A stretch of 64,000 bases of DNA, taken from Aristolochia californica. Its lineage: Eukaryota; Streptophyta; Magnoliopsida; Piperales; Aristolochiaceae. The stretch spans positions 12,519,237-12,583,236 of the forward strand of contig JARWKL010000009.1 of assembly GCA_029961685.1 (NCBI GenBank), given 5' to 3'. The notes under the pieces are model-generated. The model saw only the letters and a program-made list of their open reading frames with translations, searched no databases and was not told the origin of the DNA. Shown piece after piece: positions 35,701-50,100 of the stretch (position 1 is its first letter; each line of letters starts with the position of its first letter). Both the position numbers and the translations under genes were made by a program.

Positions 35701-38700
35701 CTCCAGTTTTGATTTAAGAAAAAAGTATACATCTAAAAGTGAAATGCATCATGCACAAATGTAGAGAGTGATAATTCCAAAAAGTGTCTGCAGTTTTTAG
35801 GGATTTTAAACTTTCATTAGTTTTTATATATCAGGTTTTGCAATAGTTTGGAAGAGGGGGAGGCAGGGGATTTTTAACTTAGTGTTGACAATCAACCCAT
35901 AAGTCATTCCTTACTAAAATATAGGCCGTTACGCATGATAAATCACTTTGCAATCACCTATGATCATTATGTCAGCTTTTTGTAAATGAGCAAAATAATG
36001 CCTTGTTTGGCTAGGGTAAATATCCCACCGAACGTTCACTTGAGAATTTAATGAGCTTTTGTTATTATCTTTAAAAGGTTTGGATCCATAAGTCATTTTC
36101 ATCTTTAACATGTTTCAAGCAAGAAAATTCATTTTTTAAAGCATGTGTAGAAAAATCTCTTTCTTATCAAATTCCATGCTATTGGGGTTGTTGAACTAGT
36201 GGAATTTCCCAAACTTGGATAACAAAACTTTTGTGTTCATTTGTGGTATGCGAATAATTTTTCTTTACTTACATTTCTTATTGCTTTAAATTTTTTCCAT
36301 ACACAAACTCTAAAAGTTTCATTTCTTTGAGATCTATTTGCTTTTCATCTCTTTTTTGTCAACGAGATGAAGGGAAAAGTGAAAACTCAGGTTTTAATTT
36401 AAGAAAAAAATTTACATCTAAAATGGAAATCCACCATGCACAAATGTAGAGAGTGATAATTCCAAAAAGTGTGTAATTTTTAGGGATTGTAAACTCTTTT
36501 CAGTTTTTATATATCAGGTTTTGCAATCGTCTGGAAAGGGGGAGGCGGGGGATTTTTAACTTAGTGTAGACTCCTAACCAATAAGTCATTCCTTACAAAA
36601 ATAGAGCCCATTACACATGATAAATCACGTTAAAATCATCTATGATCGTTATGTCAGTTTTTTGTAAATGGGCAAAATAATGGCTTGTTTAACTCAGGTA
36701 AATATCCCACCACACGTTCACTTGAGAATTTAATGAGCGTTTGTTATTCTCTTTAAAAGGTTTGGATCCATAGGTCATTTGCATCTTTAACATGTTTCAA
36801 CAATGCATATCCATTTTTTAAAGCATGTGTAGAAAAATCTTTTTCTTATCAAATTCCAAGGTATAGGGGTTGTTGAACTAGTGGAATTTCCCAAACTGGG
36901 ATAACAAAACTTTTGTATTCATTTGAGGTGTGTGAATAAATTTTCTTTACTTACACTTTTTATTGCTTTAAATTTTTTCAATACACAAACTCTTAAAATT
37001 TTCTTTCGTTGTGATCTAACTGCCTTTCATCTCTTTTTTGTCGTCGAGATAAAGGGAAAAGTGAAAACTTCAGTTTTGATTTAAGAAAAAAGTATACATC
37101 AAAAATGGAAATGCACCATGCACAAATTTAGAGAGTTATAACTCCAAAAAGTGTCAGCAATTTTTAGGAATTGTAAACTCTTTTTAGTTTTTATATATCA
37201 GGTTTTGCAATCTTCCGGAAGAGGGGGAGGCGGGGGATTTTTATCTAAGCCTTCACTCCTTACCCCTAAGTCATTCCTTACTAAAATAAAGCTCGTTACG
37301 CATGATAAATCACTTTACAATCATCTAACATCGTTAGGTCAGCTTTTTTGTAAATGGGCAAAATAATAGCATGTTTGACTTGGGTAAATATCCCACTGCA
37401 CTTTCACTTGAGAATTTAATGAGCGTTTGTTATTCTCATTAAAAGGTTTGGATCCATACGTCATTTGCATCTTTAACATGTTTCAAGCGTGTATATCCAT
37501 GTTTTAAAGCATGTGTAGAAAAATCTCTTTCTTATAATATTCCAAGCTATTTTGGTTGTTGAACTAGTGGTATTTCCCGAACTTGGAAAACAAAAATTTT
37601 GTGTTCATTTGTGGTGTGTGAATAAATTTTCTTTACTTATATTTGTTATTGCTTAAATTTTTTCCATACACAAAATCTAAAATTTTCATTTCGTTGTGAT
37701 CTATTTGGCTTTCATCTCTTTTTTGTCTACGAGATAAAGGGAAAAGTGAAAACTCAAGTTTTGATTTATGAAAAAAGTATAGATCTAAAATGGAAATGCA
37801 CAAATCACAAATGTAGATGGAGATAATTCTAAAAACTGTCGTAATTTTTAGGGATTGTAAACTCTTTTTAGTTTTTATATATCAGGTTTTGCTATCGTCG
37901 GGAAAGGGGGAGGCGGGGGATTTTTAATGGAGTGTTGACTCCCAACCCACAAGTCATTCCTTACAAAAATATAGCCCGTTACGCGTGATAGATCTCTCAG
38001 CAATCATCTATGATCGTTAGGTCAACTATTTGTAATGGGGCAAAATAATGGCTTGTTTGGCTCGGGTAAATATCCCACCGCACATTAACTTGAGAATTTA
38101 ATGAGCGTTTGTTATTCTCTTTAAAATATTTGGATCAGTCAGCCATTTGCATCTTTAACATTTTTCAAGAATGCATATCCATTTTTTAAAGCATTTGTTG
38201 AAAAATCTCTTCCTGATAAAATTCCAAACTATTAGGGTTGTCACACTAGTGGAATTTCCAAAACTTGGATAACAAAATTTTTGTGTTCATTTGTGGTGTG
38301 TGCATATTTTATCTTTACTAACATTTGTTATTGCATTAAATTTTATCCTTACACAAACGCTAAAAGTTTCATTTCGTTGTGATCTATTTGCCTTTCATCT
38401 CTTTTTTGTCTACGAGATGAAGGAAAAAGTGAAAACTCAAGTTTTGATTTAAGAAAAAAGTGTACATCTAAAATGGAAATGCACAATTCACAAATGTAGA
38501 TAGAGATAATTCCCAAATGTGTCTGTAATTTTTACGGATTGTAAACTCTTTTTAGTTTTTATATATCAGGTTTTGCAATCGTCGGGAAAAGGGGAAGGTG
38601 CGGGATTTTTAACTGAGTGTTGACTCCGAACCCATAAGTGATTCTTACAAAAAATAGCCCATTACGCTAGATAAATCATTTTACACTCACCTATGATCGT

Positions 38701-39743
38701 TAGGTCAGCTTTTTGTAAATGGGCATAATAATGGCATGTTTGTCTCAGGTAAATATCCCACTGCACGTTCATTTGAGAATTTAATGTGCGTTTGTTATTC
38801 TCTTTGAAGGGTTTTGATCCATAGGTCATTTGCATCTTTAACATGTTTCAAGCATGCATATCCATTTTTTAAAGCATATGTAGAAAAATATCTTTCTTAT
38901 CAAATTGCAAGCTATTGGGACTGTTGACCTAGTGGAATTTCCCAAACTCGGATAACAAAACTTTTGTGTTCATTTGTGGTGTGTGAAATTTTTTTTTACT
39001 TACATTTGTTATTGTTTTATATTTTTTCAATACACTAACTCTAAAATTTTCATTTCTTTGTGATCTATTTACCTTTCATCTCTTTTTTGTCTTCGAGATG
39101 AAGGAAAAAGTGAAAACTCCAGTTGTGATTTAAGAAAAAAGTATACATCTAAAATGGAAATGCACAATGCACAAATGTAGAGAGTGATAATTCTAAAAAG
39201 TGTCTGTAAATTTTAGGGATTGTAAAACTCTTTTTAGTTTTTATATATCAGGTTTTGCAATCATCAGGAAATGAGGGAGGCGGGGGATTTTTAACTGAGT
39301 GTTGACTCCCAACCCATAAGTTATTTCTTACTAAAATATAGCCCGTTATGCATGATAAATCACTTTACAATCATCTATGATCGTTAGGGCTGCTTTTTTT
39401 AAATGGGCAAAAGAATGGCTTGTTTGGCTCGGGTAAATATCCCACCGCACGTTCACTTGAGAATTTATTGTGCGGTTTGTTATTCTATTTAAAAGCTTTG
39501 GATCCATAGGTCATTTACATCTTGAACATGTTTCAAGCATGCATATCCATTTTTTAAAGCACGTGTAATAAAATCTCTTTCTTATCAAATTCCAAGCTAT
39601 TGGGGTTGTTGAACTAGTGGAATTTCCCAAACTTGGATAAGAAAACTTTTGTGTTCATTTTTTGTGAGTGAATAAATTTTCTTTACTTATTTTTTTTATT
39701 GCTTTAAATTTTTTCCATACACAAACTCTAAAATTTTCATTTC

Positions 39744-39758
39744 GTTGGGATGTCTACA
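39744..39758 (-). repeat. 24-bp deletion variant 4
   Basis: GTTGGGATGTCTACAAG, 6,473 bp after variant 2. Confidence 0.83.
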
Positions 39759-41087
39759 AGATGAAAAGAAAAGTGAAAACTCATGTTTTGATTTAAGAAA
39801 AAAGTATACATCTAAAATGCAAATGCACAATGCACAAATGTATAGAGAGATAATTCCAAAAAGTGTCTGTAATTTTTAGGGATTGTAAACTCTTTTTAGT
39901 TTTAATATAACAGGTTTTGCAATCGTCAGGAAAAAGGGGAGGCGGGGTATTTTTAACTGAGTGTTGACTCCCAACCCATAAGTCATTCCTTACTAAAATG
40001 TAGCCCGTTACACATGATAAATCACTTTGCAATCATCTATGATCGCTATGTTAAGTTTTTGTAAATGGGCAAAATAATGGTTTGTTTGGTTCGGGTAAAT
40101 ATCCCACCACACGTTCACTTGAGAATTTGATGAGCGTTTGTTAATCTCTTTAAAAGTTTTGGATCCGGTGGTCATTTGAATCATTAACATCTTTCAAGCA
40201 TGTATATCCATTTTTTAAAGCATGTGTAGAAAAATCACATTCTTATCAAATTCCAAGCTATTGGGGTTGTTGAACTAGTGGAATTTCCAAACTTAGAACC
40301 AAAACTTTTGTGTTTATTTGCAGTGTGTGAATAAATTTTCTTTACTTAAATTTTCTATTGCTTTAAATTTTTTCAATAGACAAACTCTTAAATTTTCATT
40401 TCGTTGTGATCTATTTGCCTTTCATCTCTTTTTTGTCTTTGAGATGAAGGGAAAAGTGAAAACTCCAGTTTTTATTTAAGAAAAAAGTATACCTCTGAAA
40501 TGGAAATGCACAATGCACAAATATAGAGAGCAATAATTCCAAAAAGTGTCTTTAATTTTTAGGGATTGGAAACACTTTTTAGTTTTTATATATCTAGTTT
40601 TGCAATCGTCTGAAAAGGGGGGAGGCGTGGGATTTTTAACTAAGCAGTGACTCCCAACCCATAAGTCATTCCTTACTAAAATATAGCCCATTATGCTTGA
40701 TCAATCACTTTACAATCATCTATGATTGTTAGTTCAACTTTATGTAAATGGGAAAAATAATAGCATGTTTGACTCGGGTAAATATCCCATTGCTTGTTCA
40801 CTTGAGAATTTAAGGAGCATTTGTTATTCTCTTTAAAAGTGTTGGATCCATAGGTCATTTGCATCATTAACATGTTTCAAGCTTGCATATCCATTTTTTA
40901 AAGCATGCGTAGAAAAATCTCTTTCCTATCAAATTCCATGCTATTGGGGTTGTTGAACTAGTGGTATTTTCAAAACTTGGATAACAAAACTTTTGTGTTC
41001 ATTTGTGGTGTGAGAATAAATTTTGTTTACTTATATTTGTTATTGCTTAAAATTTTTTCCATACACAAACTCCAAAATTTTCATTTC

Positions 41088-41102
41088 GTTGGGATCTCTA
41101 TG
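41088..41102 (-). repeat. 24-bp deletion variant 5
   Basis: GTTGGGATCTCTATGAG, 6.47 kb after variant 3 and two units after variant 4. Confidence 0.82.
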
Positions 41103-44100
41103 AGATGAAAGGAAAAGTGAAAACTCAAGTTTTGATTTAAGAAAAAAAGTATACATGTAAAATGGAAATGCACAATACGTAAATGTAGAGAGAGATAAAT
41201 TCCAAAAAGTGTCTGTTATTTTTAGGGATAGTAAACTCTTTTTAGTTTTAATACATCGGGTTTTGCAATCATCGGGAAAAAGGGGAGGCTGGGATTTTTA
41301 ATTGGGTGTTGACTCCCAACCCATCAGTCATTCCTTAAAAAAATATAGCCCGTTACGCATGATAAATCACTTTGAAATATTCTATGGTCGTTATGTTAGC
41401 TTTTTGTAAATGGGCAAAATAATGGCTTGTTTGGCTCAGGTAAATATCCCACCGCCCGTTCACTTGAGAATTTAATGAGCGTTTGTTATTCTCTTTAAAA
41501 GGTTTGGATCCATAGGTCATTTGCATCTTTAACATGTTTCAAGCAAGCATATTCATTTTTTAAAGCATGTGGAGAAAAATCTCTTTCATATCAAATTCCA
41601 GGCTATTGGGGTTGTTGAACTAGTGGAATTATCCAAACTTGGCAAACAAAACTTTTGTGTTTATTTGTGGTGTGTGAATAATTATTCTTTACTTACATTT
41701 CTTATTGCTTAAAATTTTTTCCATACACAAACTCTAAAATTTTCATTTCGTTGCGATCTATTTGCCTTTCATCTCCTTTTTTGTCTACGAGATGATGGGA
41801 AAAGTGAAAACCCATGTTTTGATTGAAGAAAAAAGTATACATCTAAAATGGAAATGCACAATGCATAAATGTACAGAGAGACAATTCCAAAAAGTGTCTG
41901 CAACTTTTAAGGATTGTAAACTCTTTTAAGTTTTTATATATCAGGTTTTGCAATAGTCGAGAAAAGGGGGAGGCGGGGGAATTTTAACTGAGTGGTTAAT
42001 CCCGACCCATAAGTCATTCCTTACAAAAATATATCCCATTACGCATGATAAATCACTTTACAATCATCACTGATCGTAGGTCAGCTTTCTGTGAATGGGC
42101 AAAATAATGGCTTGTTTGACTCGAGTAAATATCCCACCGCACGTTCACTTGAGAATTTAAAGAGCAATTTTTTATTCTATTTGAAAGGTTTGGATCCATA
42201 GGTCATTTGCATCTTTAACATGTTTCAAGCTTGCATATCAAATGTTTAAAGCATGTGTAGAAAAATTTCTTTCTTATCAAATTCCAAGCTATTGCAGTTG
42301 TTGAACTAGTGGAATTTCCCAAACATGGATAGCAAAATTTTGTGTTCATTTGTGGTGTGTGAATAAATTTTCTTAACTTAAATTTGTTATTGCTTTAAAT
42401 TTTTTCCACACACAATCTCTAAAATTTTCATTTCGTTGTAATCAATTTGCCTTTCATCTCATTTTTGTCTACGAGTAGAAGGGAAAAGAGAAAACTCAAG
42501 TTTTGATTTAAGAAAAAAGTATACATCTAAAATGAAAATGCACAATGCACAAATGTAGAGAGAGATAATTCCTAAAAGTGTCTGTAATTTTTAGGGATTG
42601 TAAAGTCTTTTTAGTTTTATATGTCAGGTTTAGCAATCGTCGGGAAAAGGGAGGTAGGGGATTTTTAGCTGTGTTGACTCCCAGCGCATAAGTCATTCCA
42701 TACGAAAATATAGTGTGTTGGCATGATAAATCATTTTACAATCATCTATGATCGTTAGGCCAGCTTTTTGTAAATGGGCAAAATAATTGTTTGTTTGGCT
42801 TGGGTAAATATCCCACCGCACATTCACTTGAGAATTTAATGAGCGTTTGTTATTCTCTTTAAAAGGTTTGGATCCATAGGTCATTTGAATCTTTAAAATG
42901 TTTCAAGCATGCATATCCATTTTTTAAAGCATGTGTAGAAAAATCTCTTTCTTATCAAATTCCAAGCTATTGGGGTTGTTGAACTTGTGGAATTTCCCAA
43001 ACTTGGATAAAGAAATTTTTGCGTTCATTTGAGGTGTGGGTAAATTTTCTTTACTTAGATTTGTTATAGATTTAAATTTTTTTCATACTCAAACTCTACA
43101 ATTTTCATTTCGTTGTGATCTATTTGCCTTCTCTTTTTTGTCTACGAGATGAAGGGAAAAGTGAAAACACAAGTTTTGATTTAAGAAAAAAGTATACATC
43201 TTAAATGAAATGCACAATCCACCAATGTAGAGAGAGATAATTCCAAAAAGTGTCTGTAATTTTTAGGGATTGTAAAACTCTTTTTAGTTTTTACATATGA
43301 GATTCTGCAATCGTCGGGAAAAGAGGGAGGTGGGGGATTTTTAACTGAGTGTTGACACCCAACCCAAAAGTCATTCCTTACAAAAATATAGCCTGTTATG
43401 CATGATAAATCACTATACAATAATCTATGATCGTTAGATCATCTTTTTTTAAATGGGCAAAATAATGTCTTGTTTGGCACGTGTAATTATCCCACCGCTC
43501 GTTTAGTTGAGAATTTAATGAGAGTTTGTTATTTTCTTGAAAAGGTTTGGATCCATAGGTCATTTGCACCTTTAATATGTTTCAAGCATGCATATCCATT
43601 TTTTAAAGCATGTGTAGAAAAATTTCTTTCATATCAAATTTCAAGCTATTGGGGTTGTTGAACTAGTGGAATTTCCCAAACATGGATAACATACTTTTGT
43701 GTTCATTTGTGGAGTGTGAATAAATTTTATTTACTTATATTTTTTAATTCTTTAAATTTTTTCCACATACAAACTCTAAAAGTTTCATTTCATTGTAATC
43801 AATTTGCCTTTCATCTCTTTTTTTGTCTACGAGATTAAGGGAAAAGAGAAAACTCAAGTTTTGATTTAAGAAAAAAGTTTACATCTAAAATGGAAATGCA
43901 CACTGTACAAATGTAGAGTGAGGGAATTCCAAAAAGTGTGTGTAATTTTTTAGGGATTGGAAACTCTCTTTAGTTTGTATATATCCGGTTTTGTAGTCGT
44001 CAGGAAAAGGGGGAGGCGGGGAATTTTTAACTGACTGTGGACACCCAACCCATAAGTCATTCCTTAAAAAAATATAGCCTGTTACTCATGATAAATCATT

Positions 44101-46049
44101 TTACAATCATCTATGATCTTTAGGTCAGCTTTTTATAAATGGGCAAAATAATAGCATGTTTGACTCGGGTAAATATCCCACAACACGTTCACATGAGAAT
44201 TTAATGAGTGTTTGTTATTCTATTTAAAAGGTTTGGATCCATAGGTCATTTGCATCTTTAAAATGTTTCAAGCATGCATATCCATTTTTTAAAGCATGTG
44301 TAGAAAAATCTCATTGTTATCAAATTCCAAGCTATTGCGGCTGTTGACTTTTGGAATTTCCAAAACTTGGATAACAAAACATTTGTGTTCATTTGTGGTG
44401 TGTGAATAAATTTTCTTTACTTAGATTTGTTTTAGATTTAAATTTTTTCATACACAAACTCTACAATTTTCATTTCGTTGTGATCTATTTGCCTTTCATC
44501 TCTTTTTTGTCTACGAGATGAAAGGAAAAGAGAATACTCAAGTTTTGATTTAAGAAAAAAGTATAAATCTAAAATGGAAATGCACAAAGCAAAAATGTAG
44601 AGAGATAATTCAGAAAAGTGTCTGTAATTTTTAGGGATTGTAAACTCATTTTAGTATTTATATATCAGGTTTTGCAATCATCGAAAAAGGGGGAGGCGGG
44701 GGATTTTTAACTTGGTGTTGACTCCCAACCCATAAATCGTTTCTTACAAAAATATAGCCTTGTTACACATGTTAAATAACTTTTCAATTATCTATGATCG
44801 CTTTGTCAGCTTTTTGTAAACGGGGAAAATAATGGCTCTTTTGACTCGGGTAAATATCCCACCGCACGTTCATTTGAGAATTTAATGAGTGTTTGTTATT
44901 CTCTTGAAAAGGTTTGGATCCATAGGTCATTTGCATCTTTAACATGTTTCAAGCATGCATATCCATTTTTTTAAACATGTGTAGAAAAATCTCTTTCTTA
45001 TCAAATTCCAACCTATTGGAGTTGTAGAACTAGTGGAAACTCCAAAACTTGATAAAAAAACTTTTGTGTTGATTTGTGGTGTGTGAATAAATTTTCTTTA
45101 CTTACATTTGTTGTTCTTTAAATTTTTTCCATACACAAACTCTAAAATTTTCATTTCATTGTGATCTGTTTGCCTTTCATCTCTTTTTTGTCTACGAGAG
45201 GTAGGGAAAAGTGAGAACTCAAGTTTTGATTTAAGAAAAAAGTATACATCTAAAATGGAAATGCACAATGCACAAATGTAGATAGACATAATTCAGAAAA
45301 GTGTCTATAAACTCTTTTTAGTTTTTATATATCATGTTTTGCAATCATCGAAAAAGGGGGAGGCGGGGGATTTTTAACTGAGTGTTGGCTCCCAACCCAT
45401 AAATCATCTTACTAAAATATAGCCCGTTATGCATGATAAATCACTTTTCAATCATCTATGATCGTTAGGTCAGCTTTTTTTAAATGGGCAAAATAATGGC
45501 TTGTTTGGCTCAGGTAAATATCCCACCGCACGTTCACTTGAGAATTTAATGAACGTTTTTAATTCTCTTTAAAAGGTTTAGATCCATAGGTCATTTGCAT
45601 CTTTAACATGTTTCAAGCATGCATATCCATTTTCTAAAGCATGTGTAGAAAAATATCTTTCTTATCAAATTCCATGCTATTGGGGTAGTTGAACTAGTGG
45701 AATTTCCCAAACTTGTATAACAAAACTATTGTGTTCATTTGTGGTGTGTGAATAAATTTTCTTTACTTAAATATGTTATTTATTTAAATTTTTTCCATAC
45801 AAAAACTCTAAAATTTTGATTTCGTTGAGATCTATTTGCCTTTCATCCCTTTTTTGTCTACAAAAAGAAGAGAAAAGTAAAAACTCAAGTTTTTATTTAA
45901 GAAAAAAGTATACCTTTAAAATGGAAATGCAGAATGCAGGAATGTGGAAAGAGATAATTCCAAAAAGTGTTCGTAATTTTTAGGGATAGTAAACAATTTT
46001 TTGTTTTTGTATATCCGGTTTTGCAATCGTCGGGGCAGGTAGTGGATTT

Positions 46050-48070
46050 TTAACTGAGTGTTGACTACCAACCCATAAGTCATTCCTTACAAAAATATAG
46101 CCCATTACGCATGATAAATCACTTTACAATCATCTATGATCATTAGGTCAGCTTTTTTTAAATGGGCAAAATAATGGCTTGTTTGACTCTGGTAAATATC
46201 CCAACGCACGTTCACTTGAGAATTTAATAAGCGTTTGTTATTCTCTTTAAAAGTTTTGGATACATAGGTCATTTGCATCTTTAACATGTTTCAAGCATGT
46301 ATATCCGTTTTTTAAACCATGTGTAGAAGAATCTCTTTCTTTTCAAATTCCAACCTATTGGGGTTGTTTAACTAGTGGAATTTCCCAAAATTAAATAAAA
46401 AAACTTTTGTGTTCATTTTTGGTGTGTGAATAAATTTATTTACTTACATTTGATATTGCTTTAACTTTTTTCCATACATAAATCTAGAATTTTCATTTCA
46501 TTGTGATCTATTTGCCTTTTCCTTTTTGTCTACCAAATGAAGGGAAAAACGAAAACTCAAATTTTGATTTAAGAAAAAAGTATGCATCTAAGACGGAAAT
46601 GCCCAATGCAAAAATGTAGAGAGAGATAATTCCAAAAAGTGTCTGTAACTTTTAGGGATTGTAAACTATTTTTTGTTTTTATATTACAGGTTTTGTAATC
46701 TTCGGGAAAAGAGGGAGGCGGGGGTTTTTAAATGAGTGTTGACTCTCAAACTATAAGTCATTCCTTACAAATATATAGCCCGTAACACATGATAAATCAC
46801 TTTACAATCTTATATGATCGTTATGTCAGCTTTTTGTAAATGGGCAAAATAATGGCTTGTTTGACTCGGGTAAATATCCCACCACACCTTCATTTGAGAA
46901 TTTAATGAGCGTTTGTTATTCTCTTTAAAAGGTTTGCATCCATAGGTCATTTGAATCATTAACAAGTTTCAAGCATGCATATCCATTTTTTAAAGCATGT
47001 CTCGAAAATCTCTTTGTTATCAAATTCCTAGCTATTGTTGTTGTTGAACTAGTGGAATTTACCAAACTTGGTTTACAAAACTTTTGTGTTCATTTGCGTT
47101 GTGTAAATAAATTTTCTTTCCTTACATTTGTTATTGCTTTAAATTTTTTCCATACACAAACTCTACAAATTTTCATTTCGTTGTGATCTATGTGCCTTTC
47201 ATCTCTTTTTTGTCTACGAGATGAAGGGAAAAGTGAAAACTCAAGTTTTGATTTAAGAAAAATGTATACATCTGAAATTTAAATGTAAAATGTAAAAATG
47301 TAGAGAGAGATAATTCCAAAAAGTGTCTGTAATTTATAGGGATTGTAAGCTCTTTTTAGTTTTTATATATCAGGTTATGCAATTGTCGGGAAAAGGAGGA
47401 GGCGAGGGATTGTTAACTGAGTGTTGACTCCCAACACTTAAGTCATTCCTTATAAAAATATAGTCCGTTACGCATGGCAAATCACTTTTCAATCATCTAT
47501 GATCGTTAGGTCTTCTTTTTGTAAATGGGCAAAATAATGGCTTGTTTGGCACGGGTAAATATCCCGCCGCATGATCACTTGAGAATTTAATGAGCGTTTC
47601 TTGTTCTCTTCAAAAGGTTTGGATCCATAGGTCATTTGCATCTTTAACATGTTTCAAGCATACATATCCATTTTTTAAAGCATACGTAAAAAAATATCTT
47701 TCTTATCAAATTCGATGCTATAGGGGTTGTTGAACTAGTGGAATTTCCCAAAGTTGGATAACAAAACTTTTGTGTTATTTTGTGGTGCTTGAATAAATTT
47801 TATTTAGTTACATTTGTTATTGCTTTAAATTCTTTCCATACACAAACTCTAAAATTTTCATTTCGTTCTGATCTATTTGCCTTTCATCTCTTTTTTGTCT
47901 ACGAGATGAAGGGAAAAGTGAAAACTCAAGTTTTAATTTAAGAAAAAAGTATACATCTAAAGAGGAAATGCATAATGCAAAAATGAAGAGAGAGAAATTC
48001 CAAAAAGGGTTTGTAATTTTTAGAGATTGTAAGCACTTTTTAGTTTTTATATATTAGGAGGTTATGCAAT
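46050..48070 (-). repeat. Right 2.04-kb trimer, copy 1
   Basis: Three units. Shared private variants include TTTGACTCTGGTAAATATCC, AAGTTTTGGATACATAGG near 46250, TTTGATATTG near 46449, CTAGCTATTGTTGTTG near 47027 and CTCTACAAATTTTC near 47160. Each recurs about 2.04 kb later. Confidence 0.82.
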
Positions 48071-50100
48071 AGTCGGGAAAAGGGGGAGAAGGGGGATTTT
48101 TAACTGAGTGTTGACTCCCAACCCATAAGTCAATCCTTACAAAAATATAGCCCGTTATGCATGATATATCACTTTACAATCATCTATGATTGTTAGGTCA
48201 ACTTTTTGTAAATGGGCAAAATAATTGCTTGTTTGACTCTGTTAAATATCCTAGCGCACGTTCACTGGAGAATTTAATGAGCATTTGTTATTCTCATTAA
48301 AAGTTTTGGATACATAGGTCATTTGCATCTTTAACATGTTTCAAGCATGCATATCCATTTTTTAAGGCATGTGTAGAAAAATCTTTTTCTTTTCAAATTC
48401 CAAGCACTAGTGGAATTTTGCCAAACTTGGATAACAAAACTTTTGTGTTCATTTGTGGTGTGTTAATAAATTTCTTTACTTCCATTTGATATTGTTTTAA
48501 TTTTTTTCCATACATAAACTCTAGAATTTTCATTTCGTTGTTATCTATTTGCCTTTCACTTCCTTTTTGTCTACGAAATGAAAGGAAAAGCGAAAACTCA
48601 AGTTTTGATTTAAGAAAAAAGTATACATCTAAAACGAAAATGCACAATGCATGAATGTAGAGAGAGATAATTTCAAAAGATGTCTGTAATTTTTAGGGAT
48701 TGTACACTATTTTTAGTTTTTATATACCAGGTTTTGTAATCGTCAGGAAAAGAGGGAGGCGGGGATTTTTAACTGAGTGTTGACTGCCAACCCATAAGTC
48801 ATTCTTTACTAAAATATAGCCTGTTACACATTATAAATCACTTTACAATCATCTATGATTGTTATGTCAGCTTTTTCTAAACGGGCAAAATATTGGTTTA
48901 TTTGACTCGGCTAAATATCCCACCGCACGTTCATTTGAGAATTTAATGAGCGTTTGTTATTCTTTTTAAAAGGTTTGGATCCACAGGTAATTTTCATCTT
49001 TAACATGTTTCAAGCATGCATATCCATTTTTTAAAGCATATGTTGAAAAATCTCTTTCTTATCAAATTCCTAGCTATTGTTGTTGTTGAACTAGTGGAAT
49101 TTACCAAACTCTGATAACAAAACTTTTGTGTTCATTTGTGGTGTGGAAATAAATTTTCTTTACTCACATTTGTTATTGCTTTAAATTTTTTCCATACACA
49201 AACTCTACAAATTTTCATTTCGTTGTGATCTATGCATCTTTCATCTCTTTTTTGTCTACAAGATCAAGGGAAAAGTTAACTCAAGTTTTGATTTAAGAAA
49301 AATGTATACATCTAAAATGGAAATGCACAATGAGAAAATGTAGAGAGAGATAATTCCAAAAAGTTTCTGTAATTTTTAGGGATTGTAAGCTCTTTTTAGT
49401 TTTTATATATTAGGTTATGCAATCGTCGGGAAAAGGGGGAGGCAGAGGATTTTAGCTTAAGTCATTCCAATAAAAAATATTTCCCGTTACGCATGAAAAA
49501 TCACTTTTCAATCATCTATGATCGTTAGGTCAGCTTTTTTTAAATGGGCAAAATAATGGCTTGTTTGACTCGGTTAAATATCCCACCGCACTTTCACTTG
49601 AGAACTCATTGAGCGGTTTGTTATTCAGTTTAAAAGGATTGGATCCGTGGGTCATTTGCATCTTTAACATGTTCCAAGCATGCATATCCATTTTTTAAAG
49701 CATGTGTAGAAAAATCTCTTTCTTATCAAATTCCAACCTATTGGGGTTGTTGAACTAGTGGAATTTCCCAAACTTGGATAACAAAACATTTGTGTTCTTT
49801 TGTGGTGTTTGAATAAATTTTCTTTACTGACATTTGTTATTGCTTTAAATTTTTTCCATACACAAACTCTAAAATTTACATTTTGTTATGATCTTTTTTC
49901 CTTTCATCTCTTTTTTGTCTACGAGATGAGGGGAAAAGGGAAAACTCAAGTTTTGATTTAAGAAAAAAGTATACATCTAAAAAGGAAATGCACAATGCAA
50001 AAATAAAGAGAGAGAAATTTCAAAAAGGGTCTGTAATTTTTAGGGATTGTAAGCACTTTTTAGTTTTTATATATGAGGAGGTTATGCAATAGTCGGGAAA
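48071..50100 (-). repeat. Right 2.04-kb trimer, copy 2
   Basis: TTTGACTCTGTTAAATATCC near 48232, AAGTTTTGGATACATAGG near 48300, TTTGATATTG near 48484, CTAGCTATTGTTGTTG near 49069 and CTCTACAAATTTTC near 49200. A GAGGTTATGCAATAGTCGGG variant at 48058 recurs at 50077, so the pattern continues at least one unit beyond. Confidence 0.8.

Larger units (their letters stand above)
35691..42162 (-). repeat. Right 6.47-kb higher-order block, copy B
   Basis: Spacings from 36021 are 682, 686, 682, 683, 684, 662, 683, 662 and 685 bp. GCTTGATCAATCAC recurs near 40692, TTCAACAATGCAT near 36797 and GTATAGGGGTTG near 36861. Spot comparison at 33601 and 40075 shows about 5 differences in 60 bases. The two 24-bp-deletion units of copy A also recur here. 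Confidence 0.85.
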
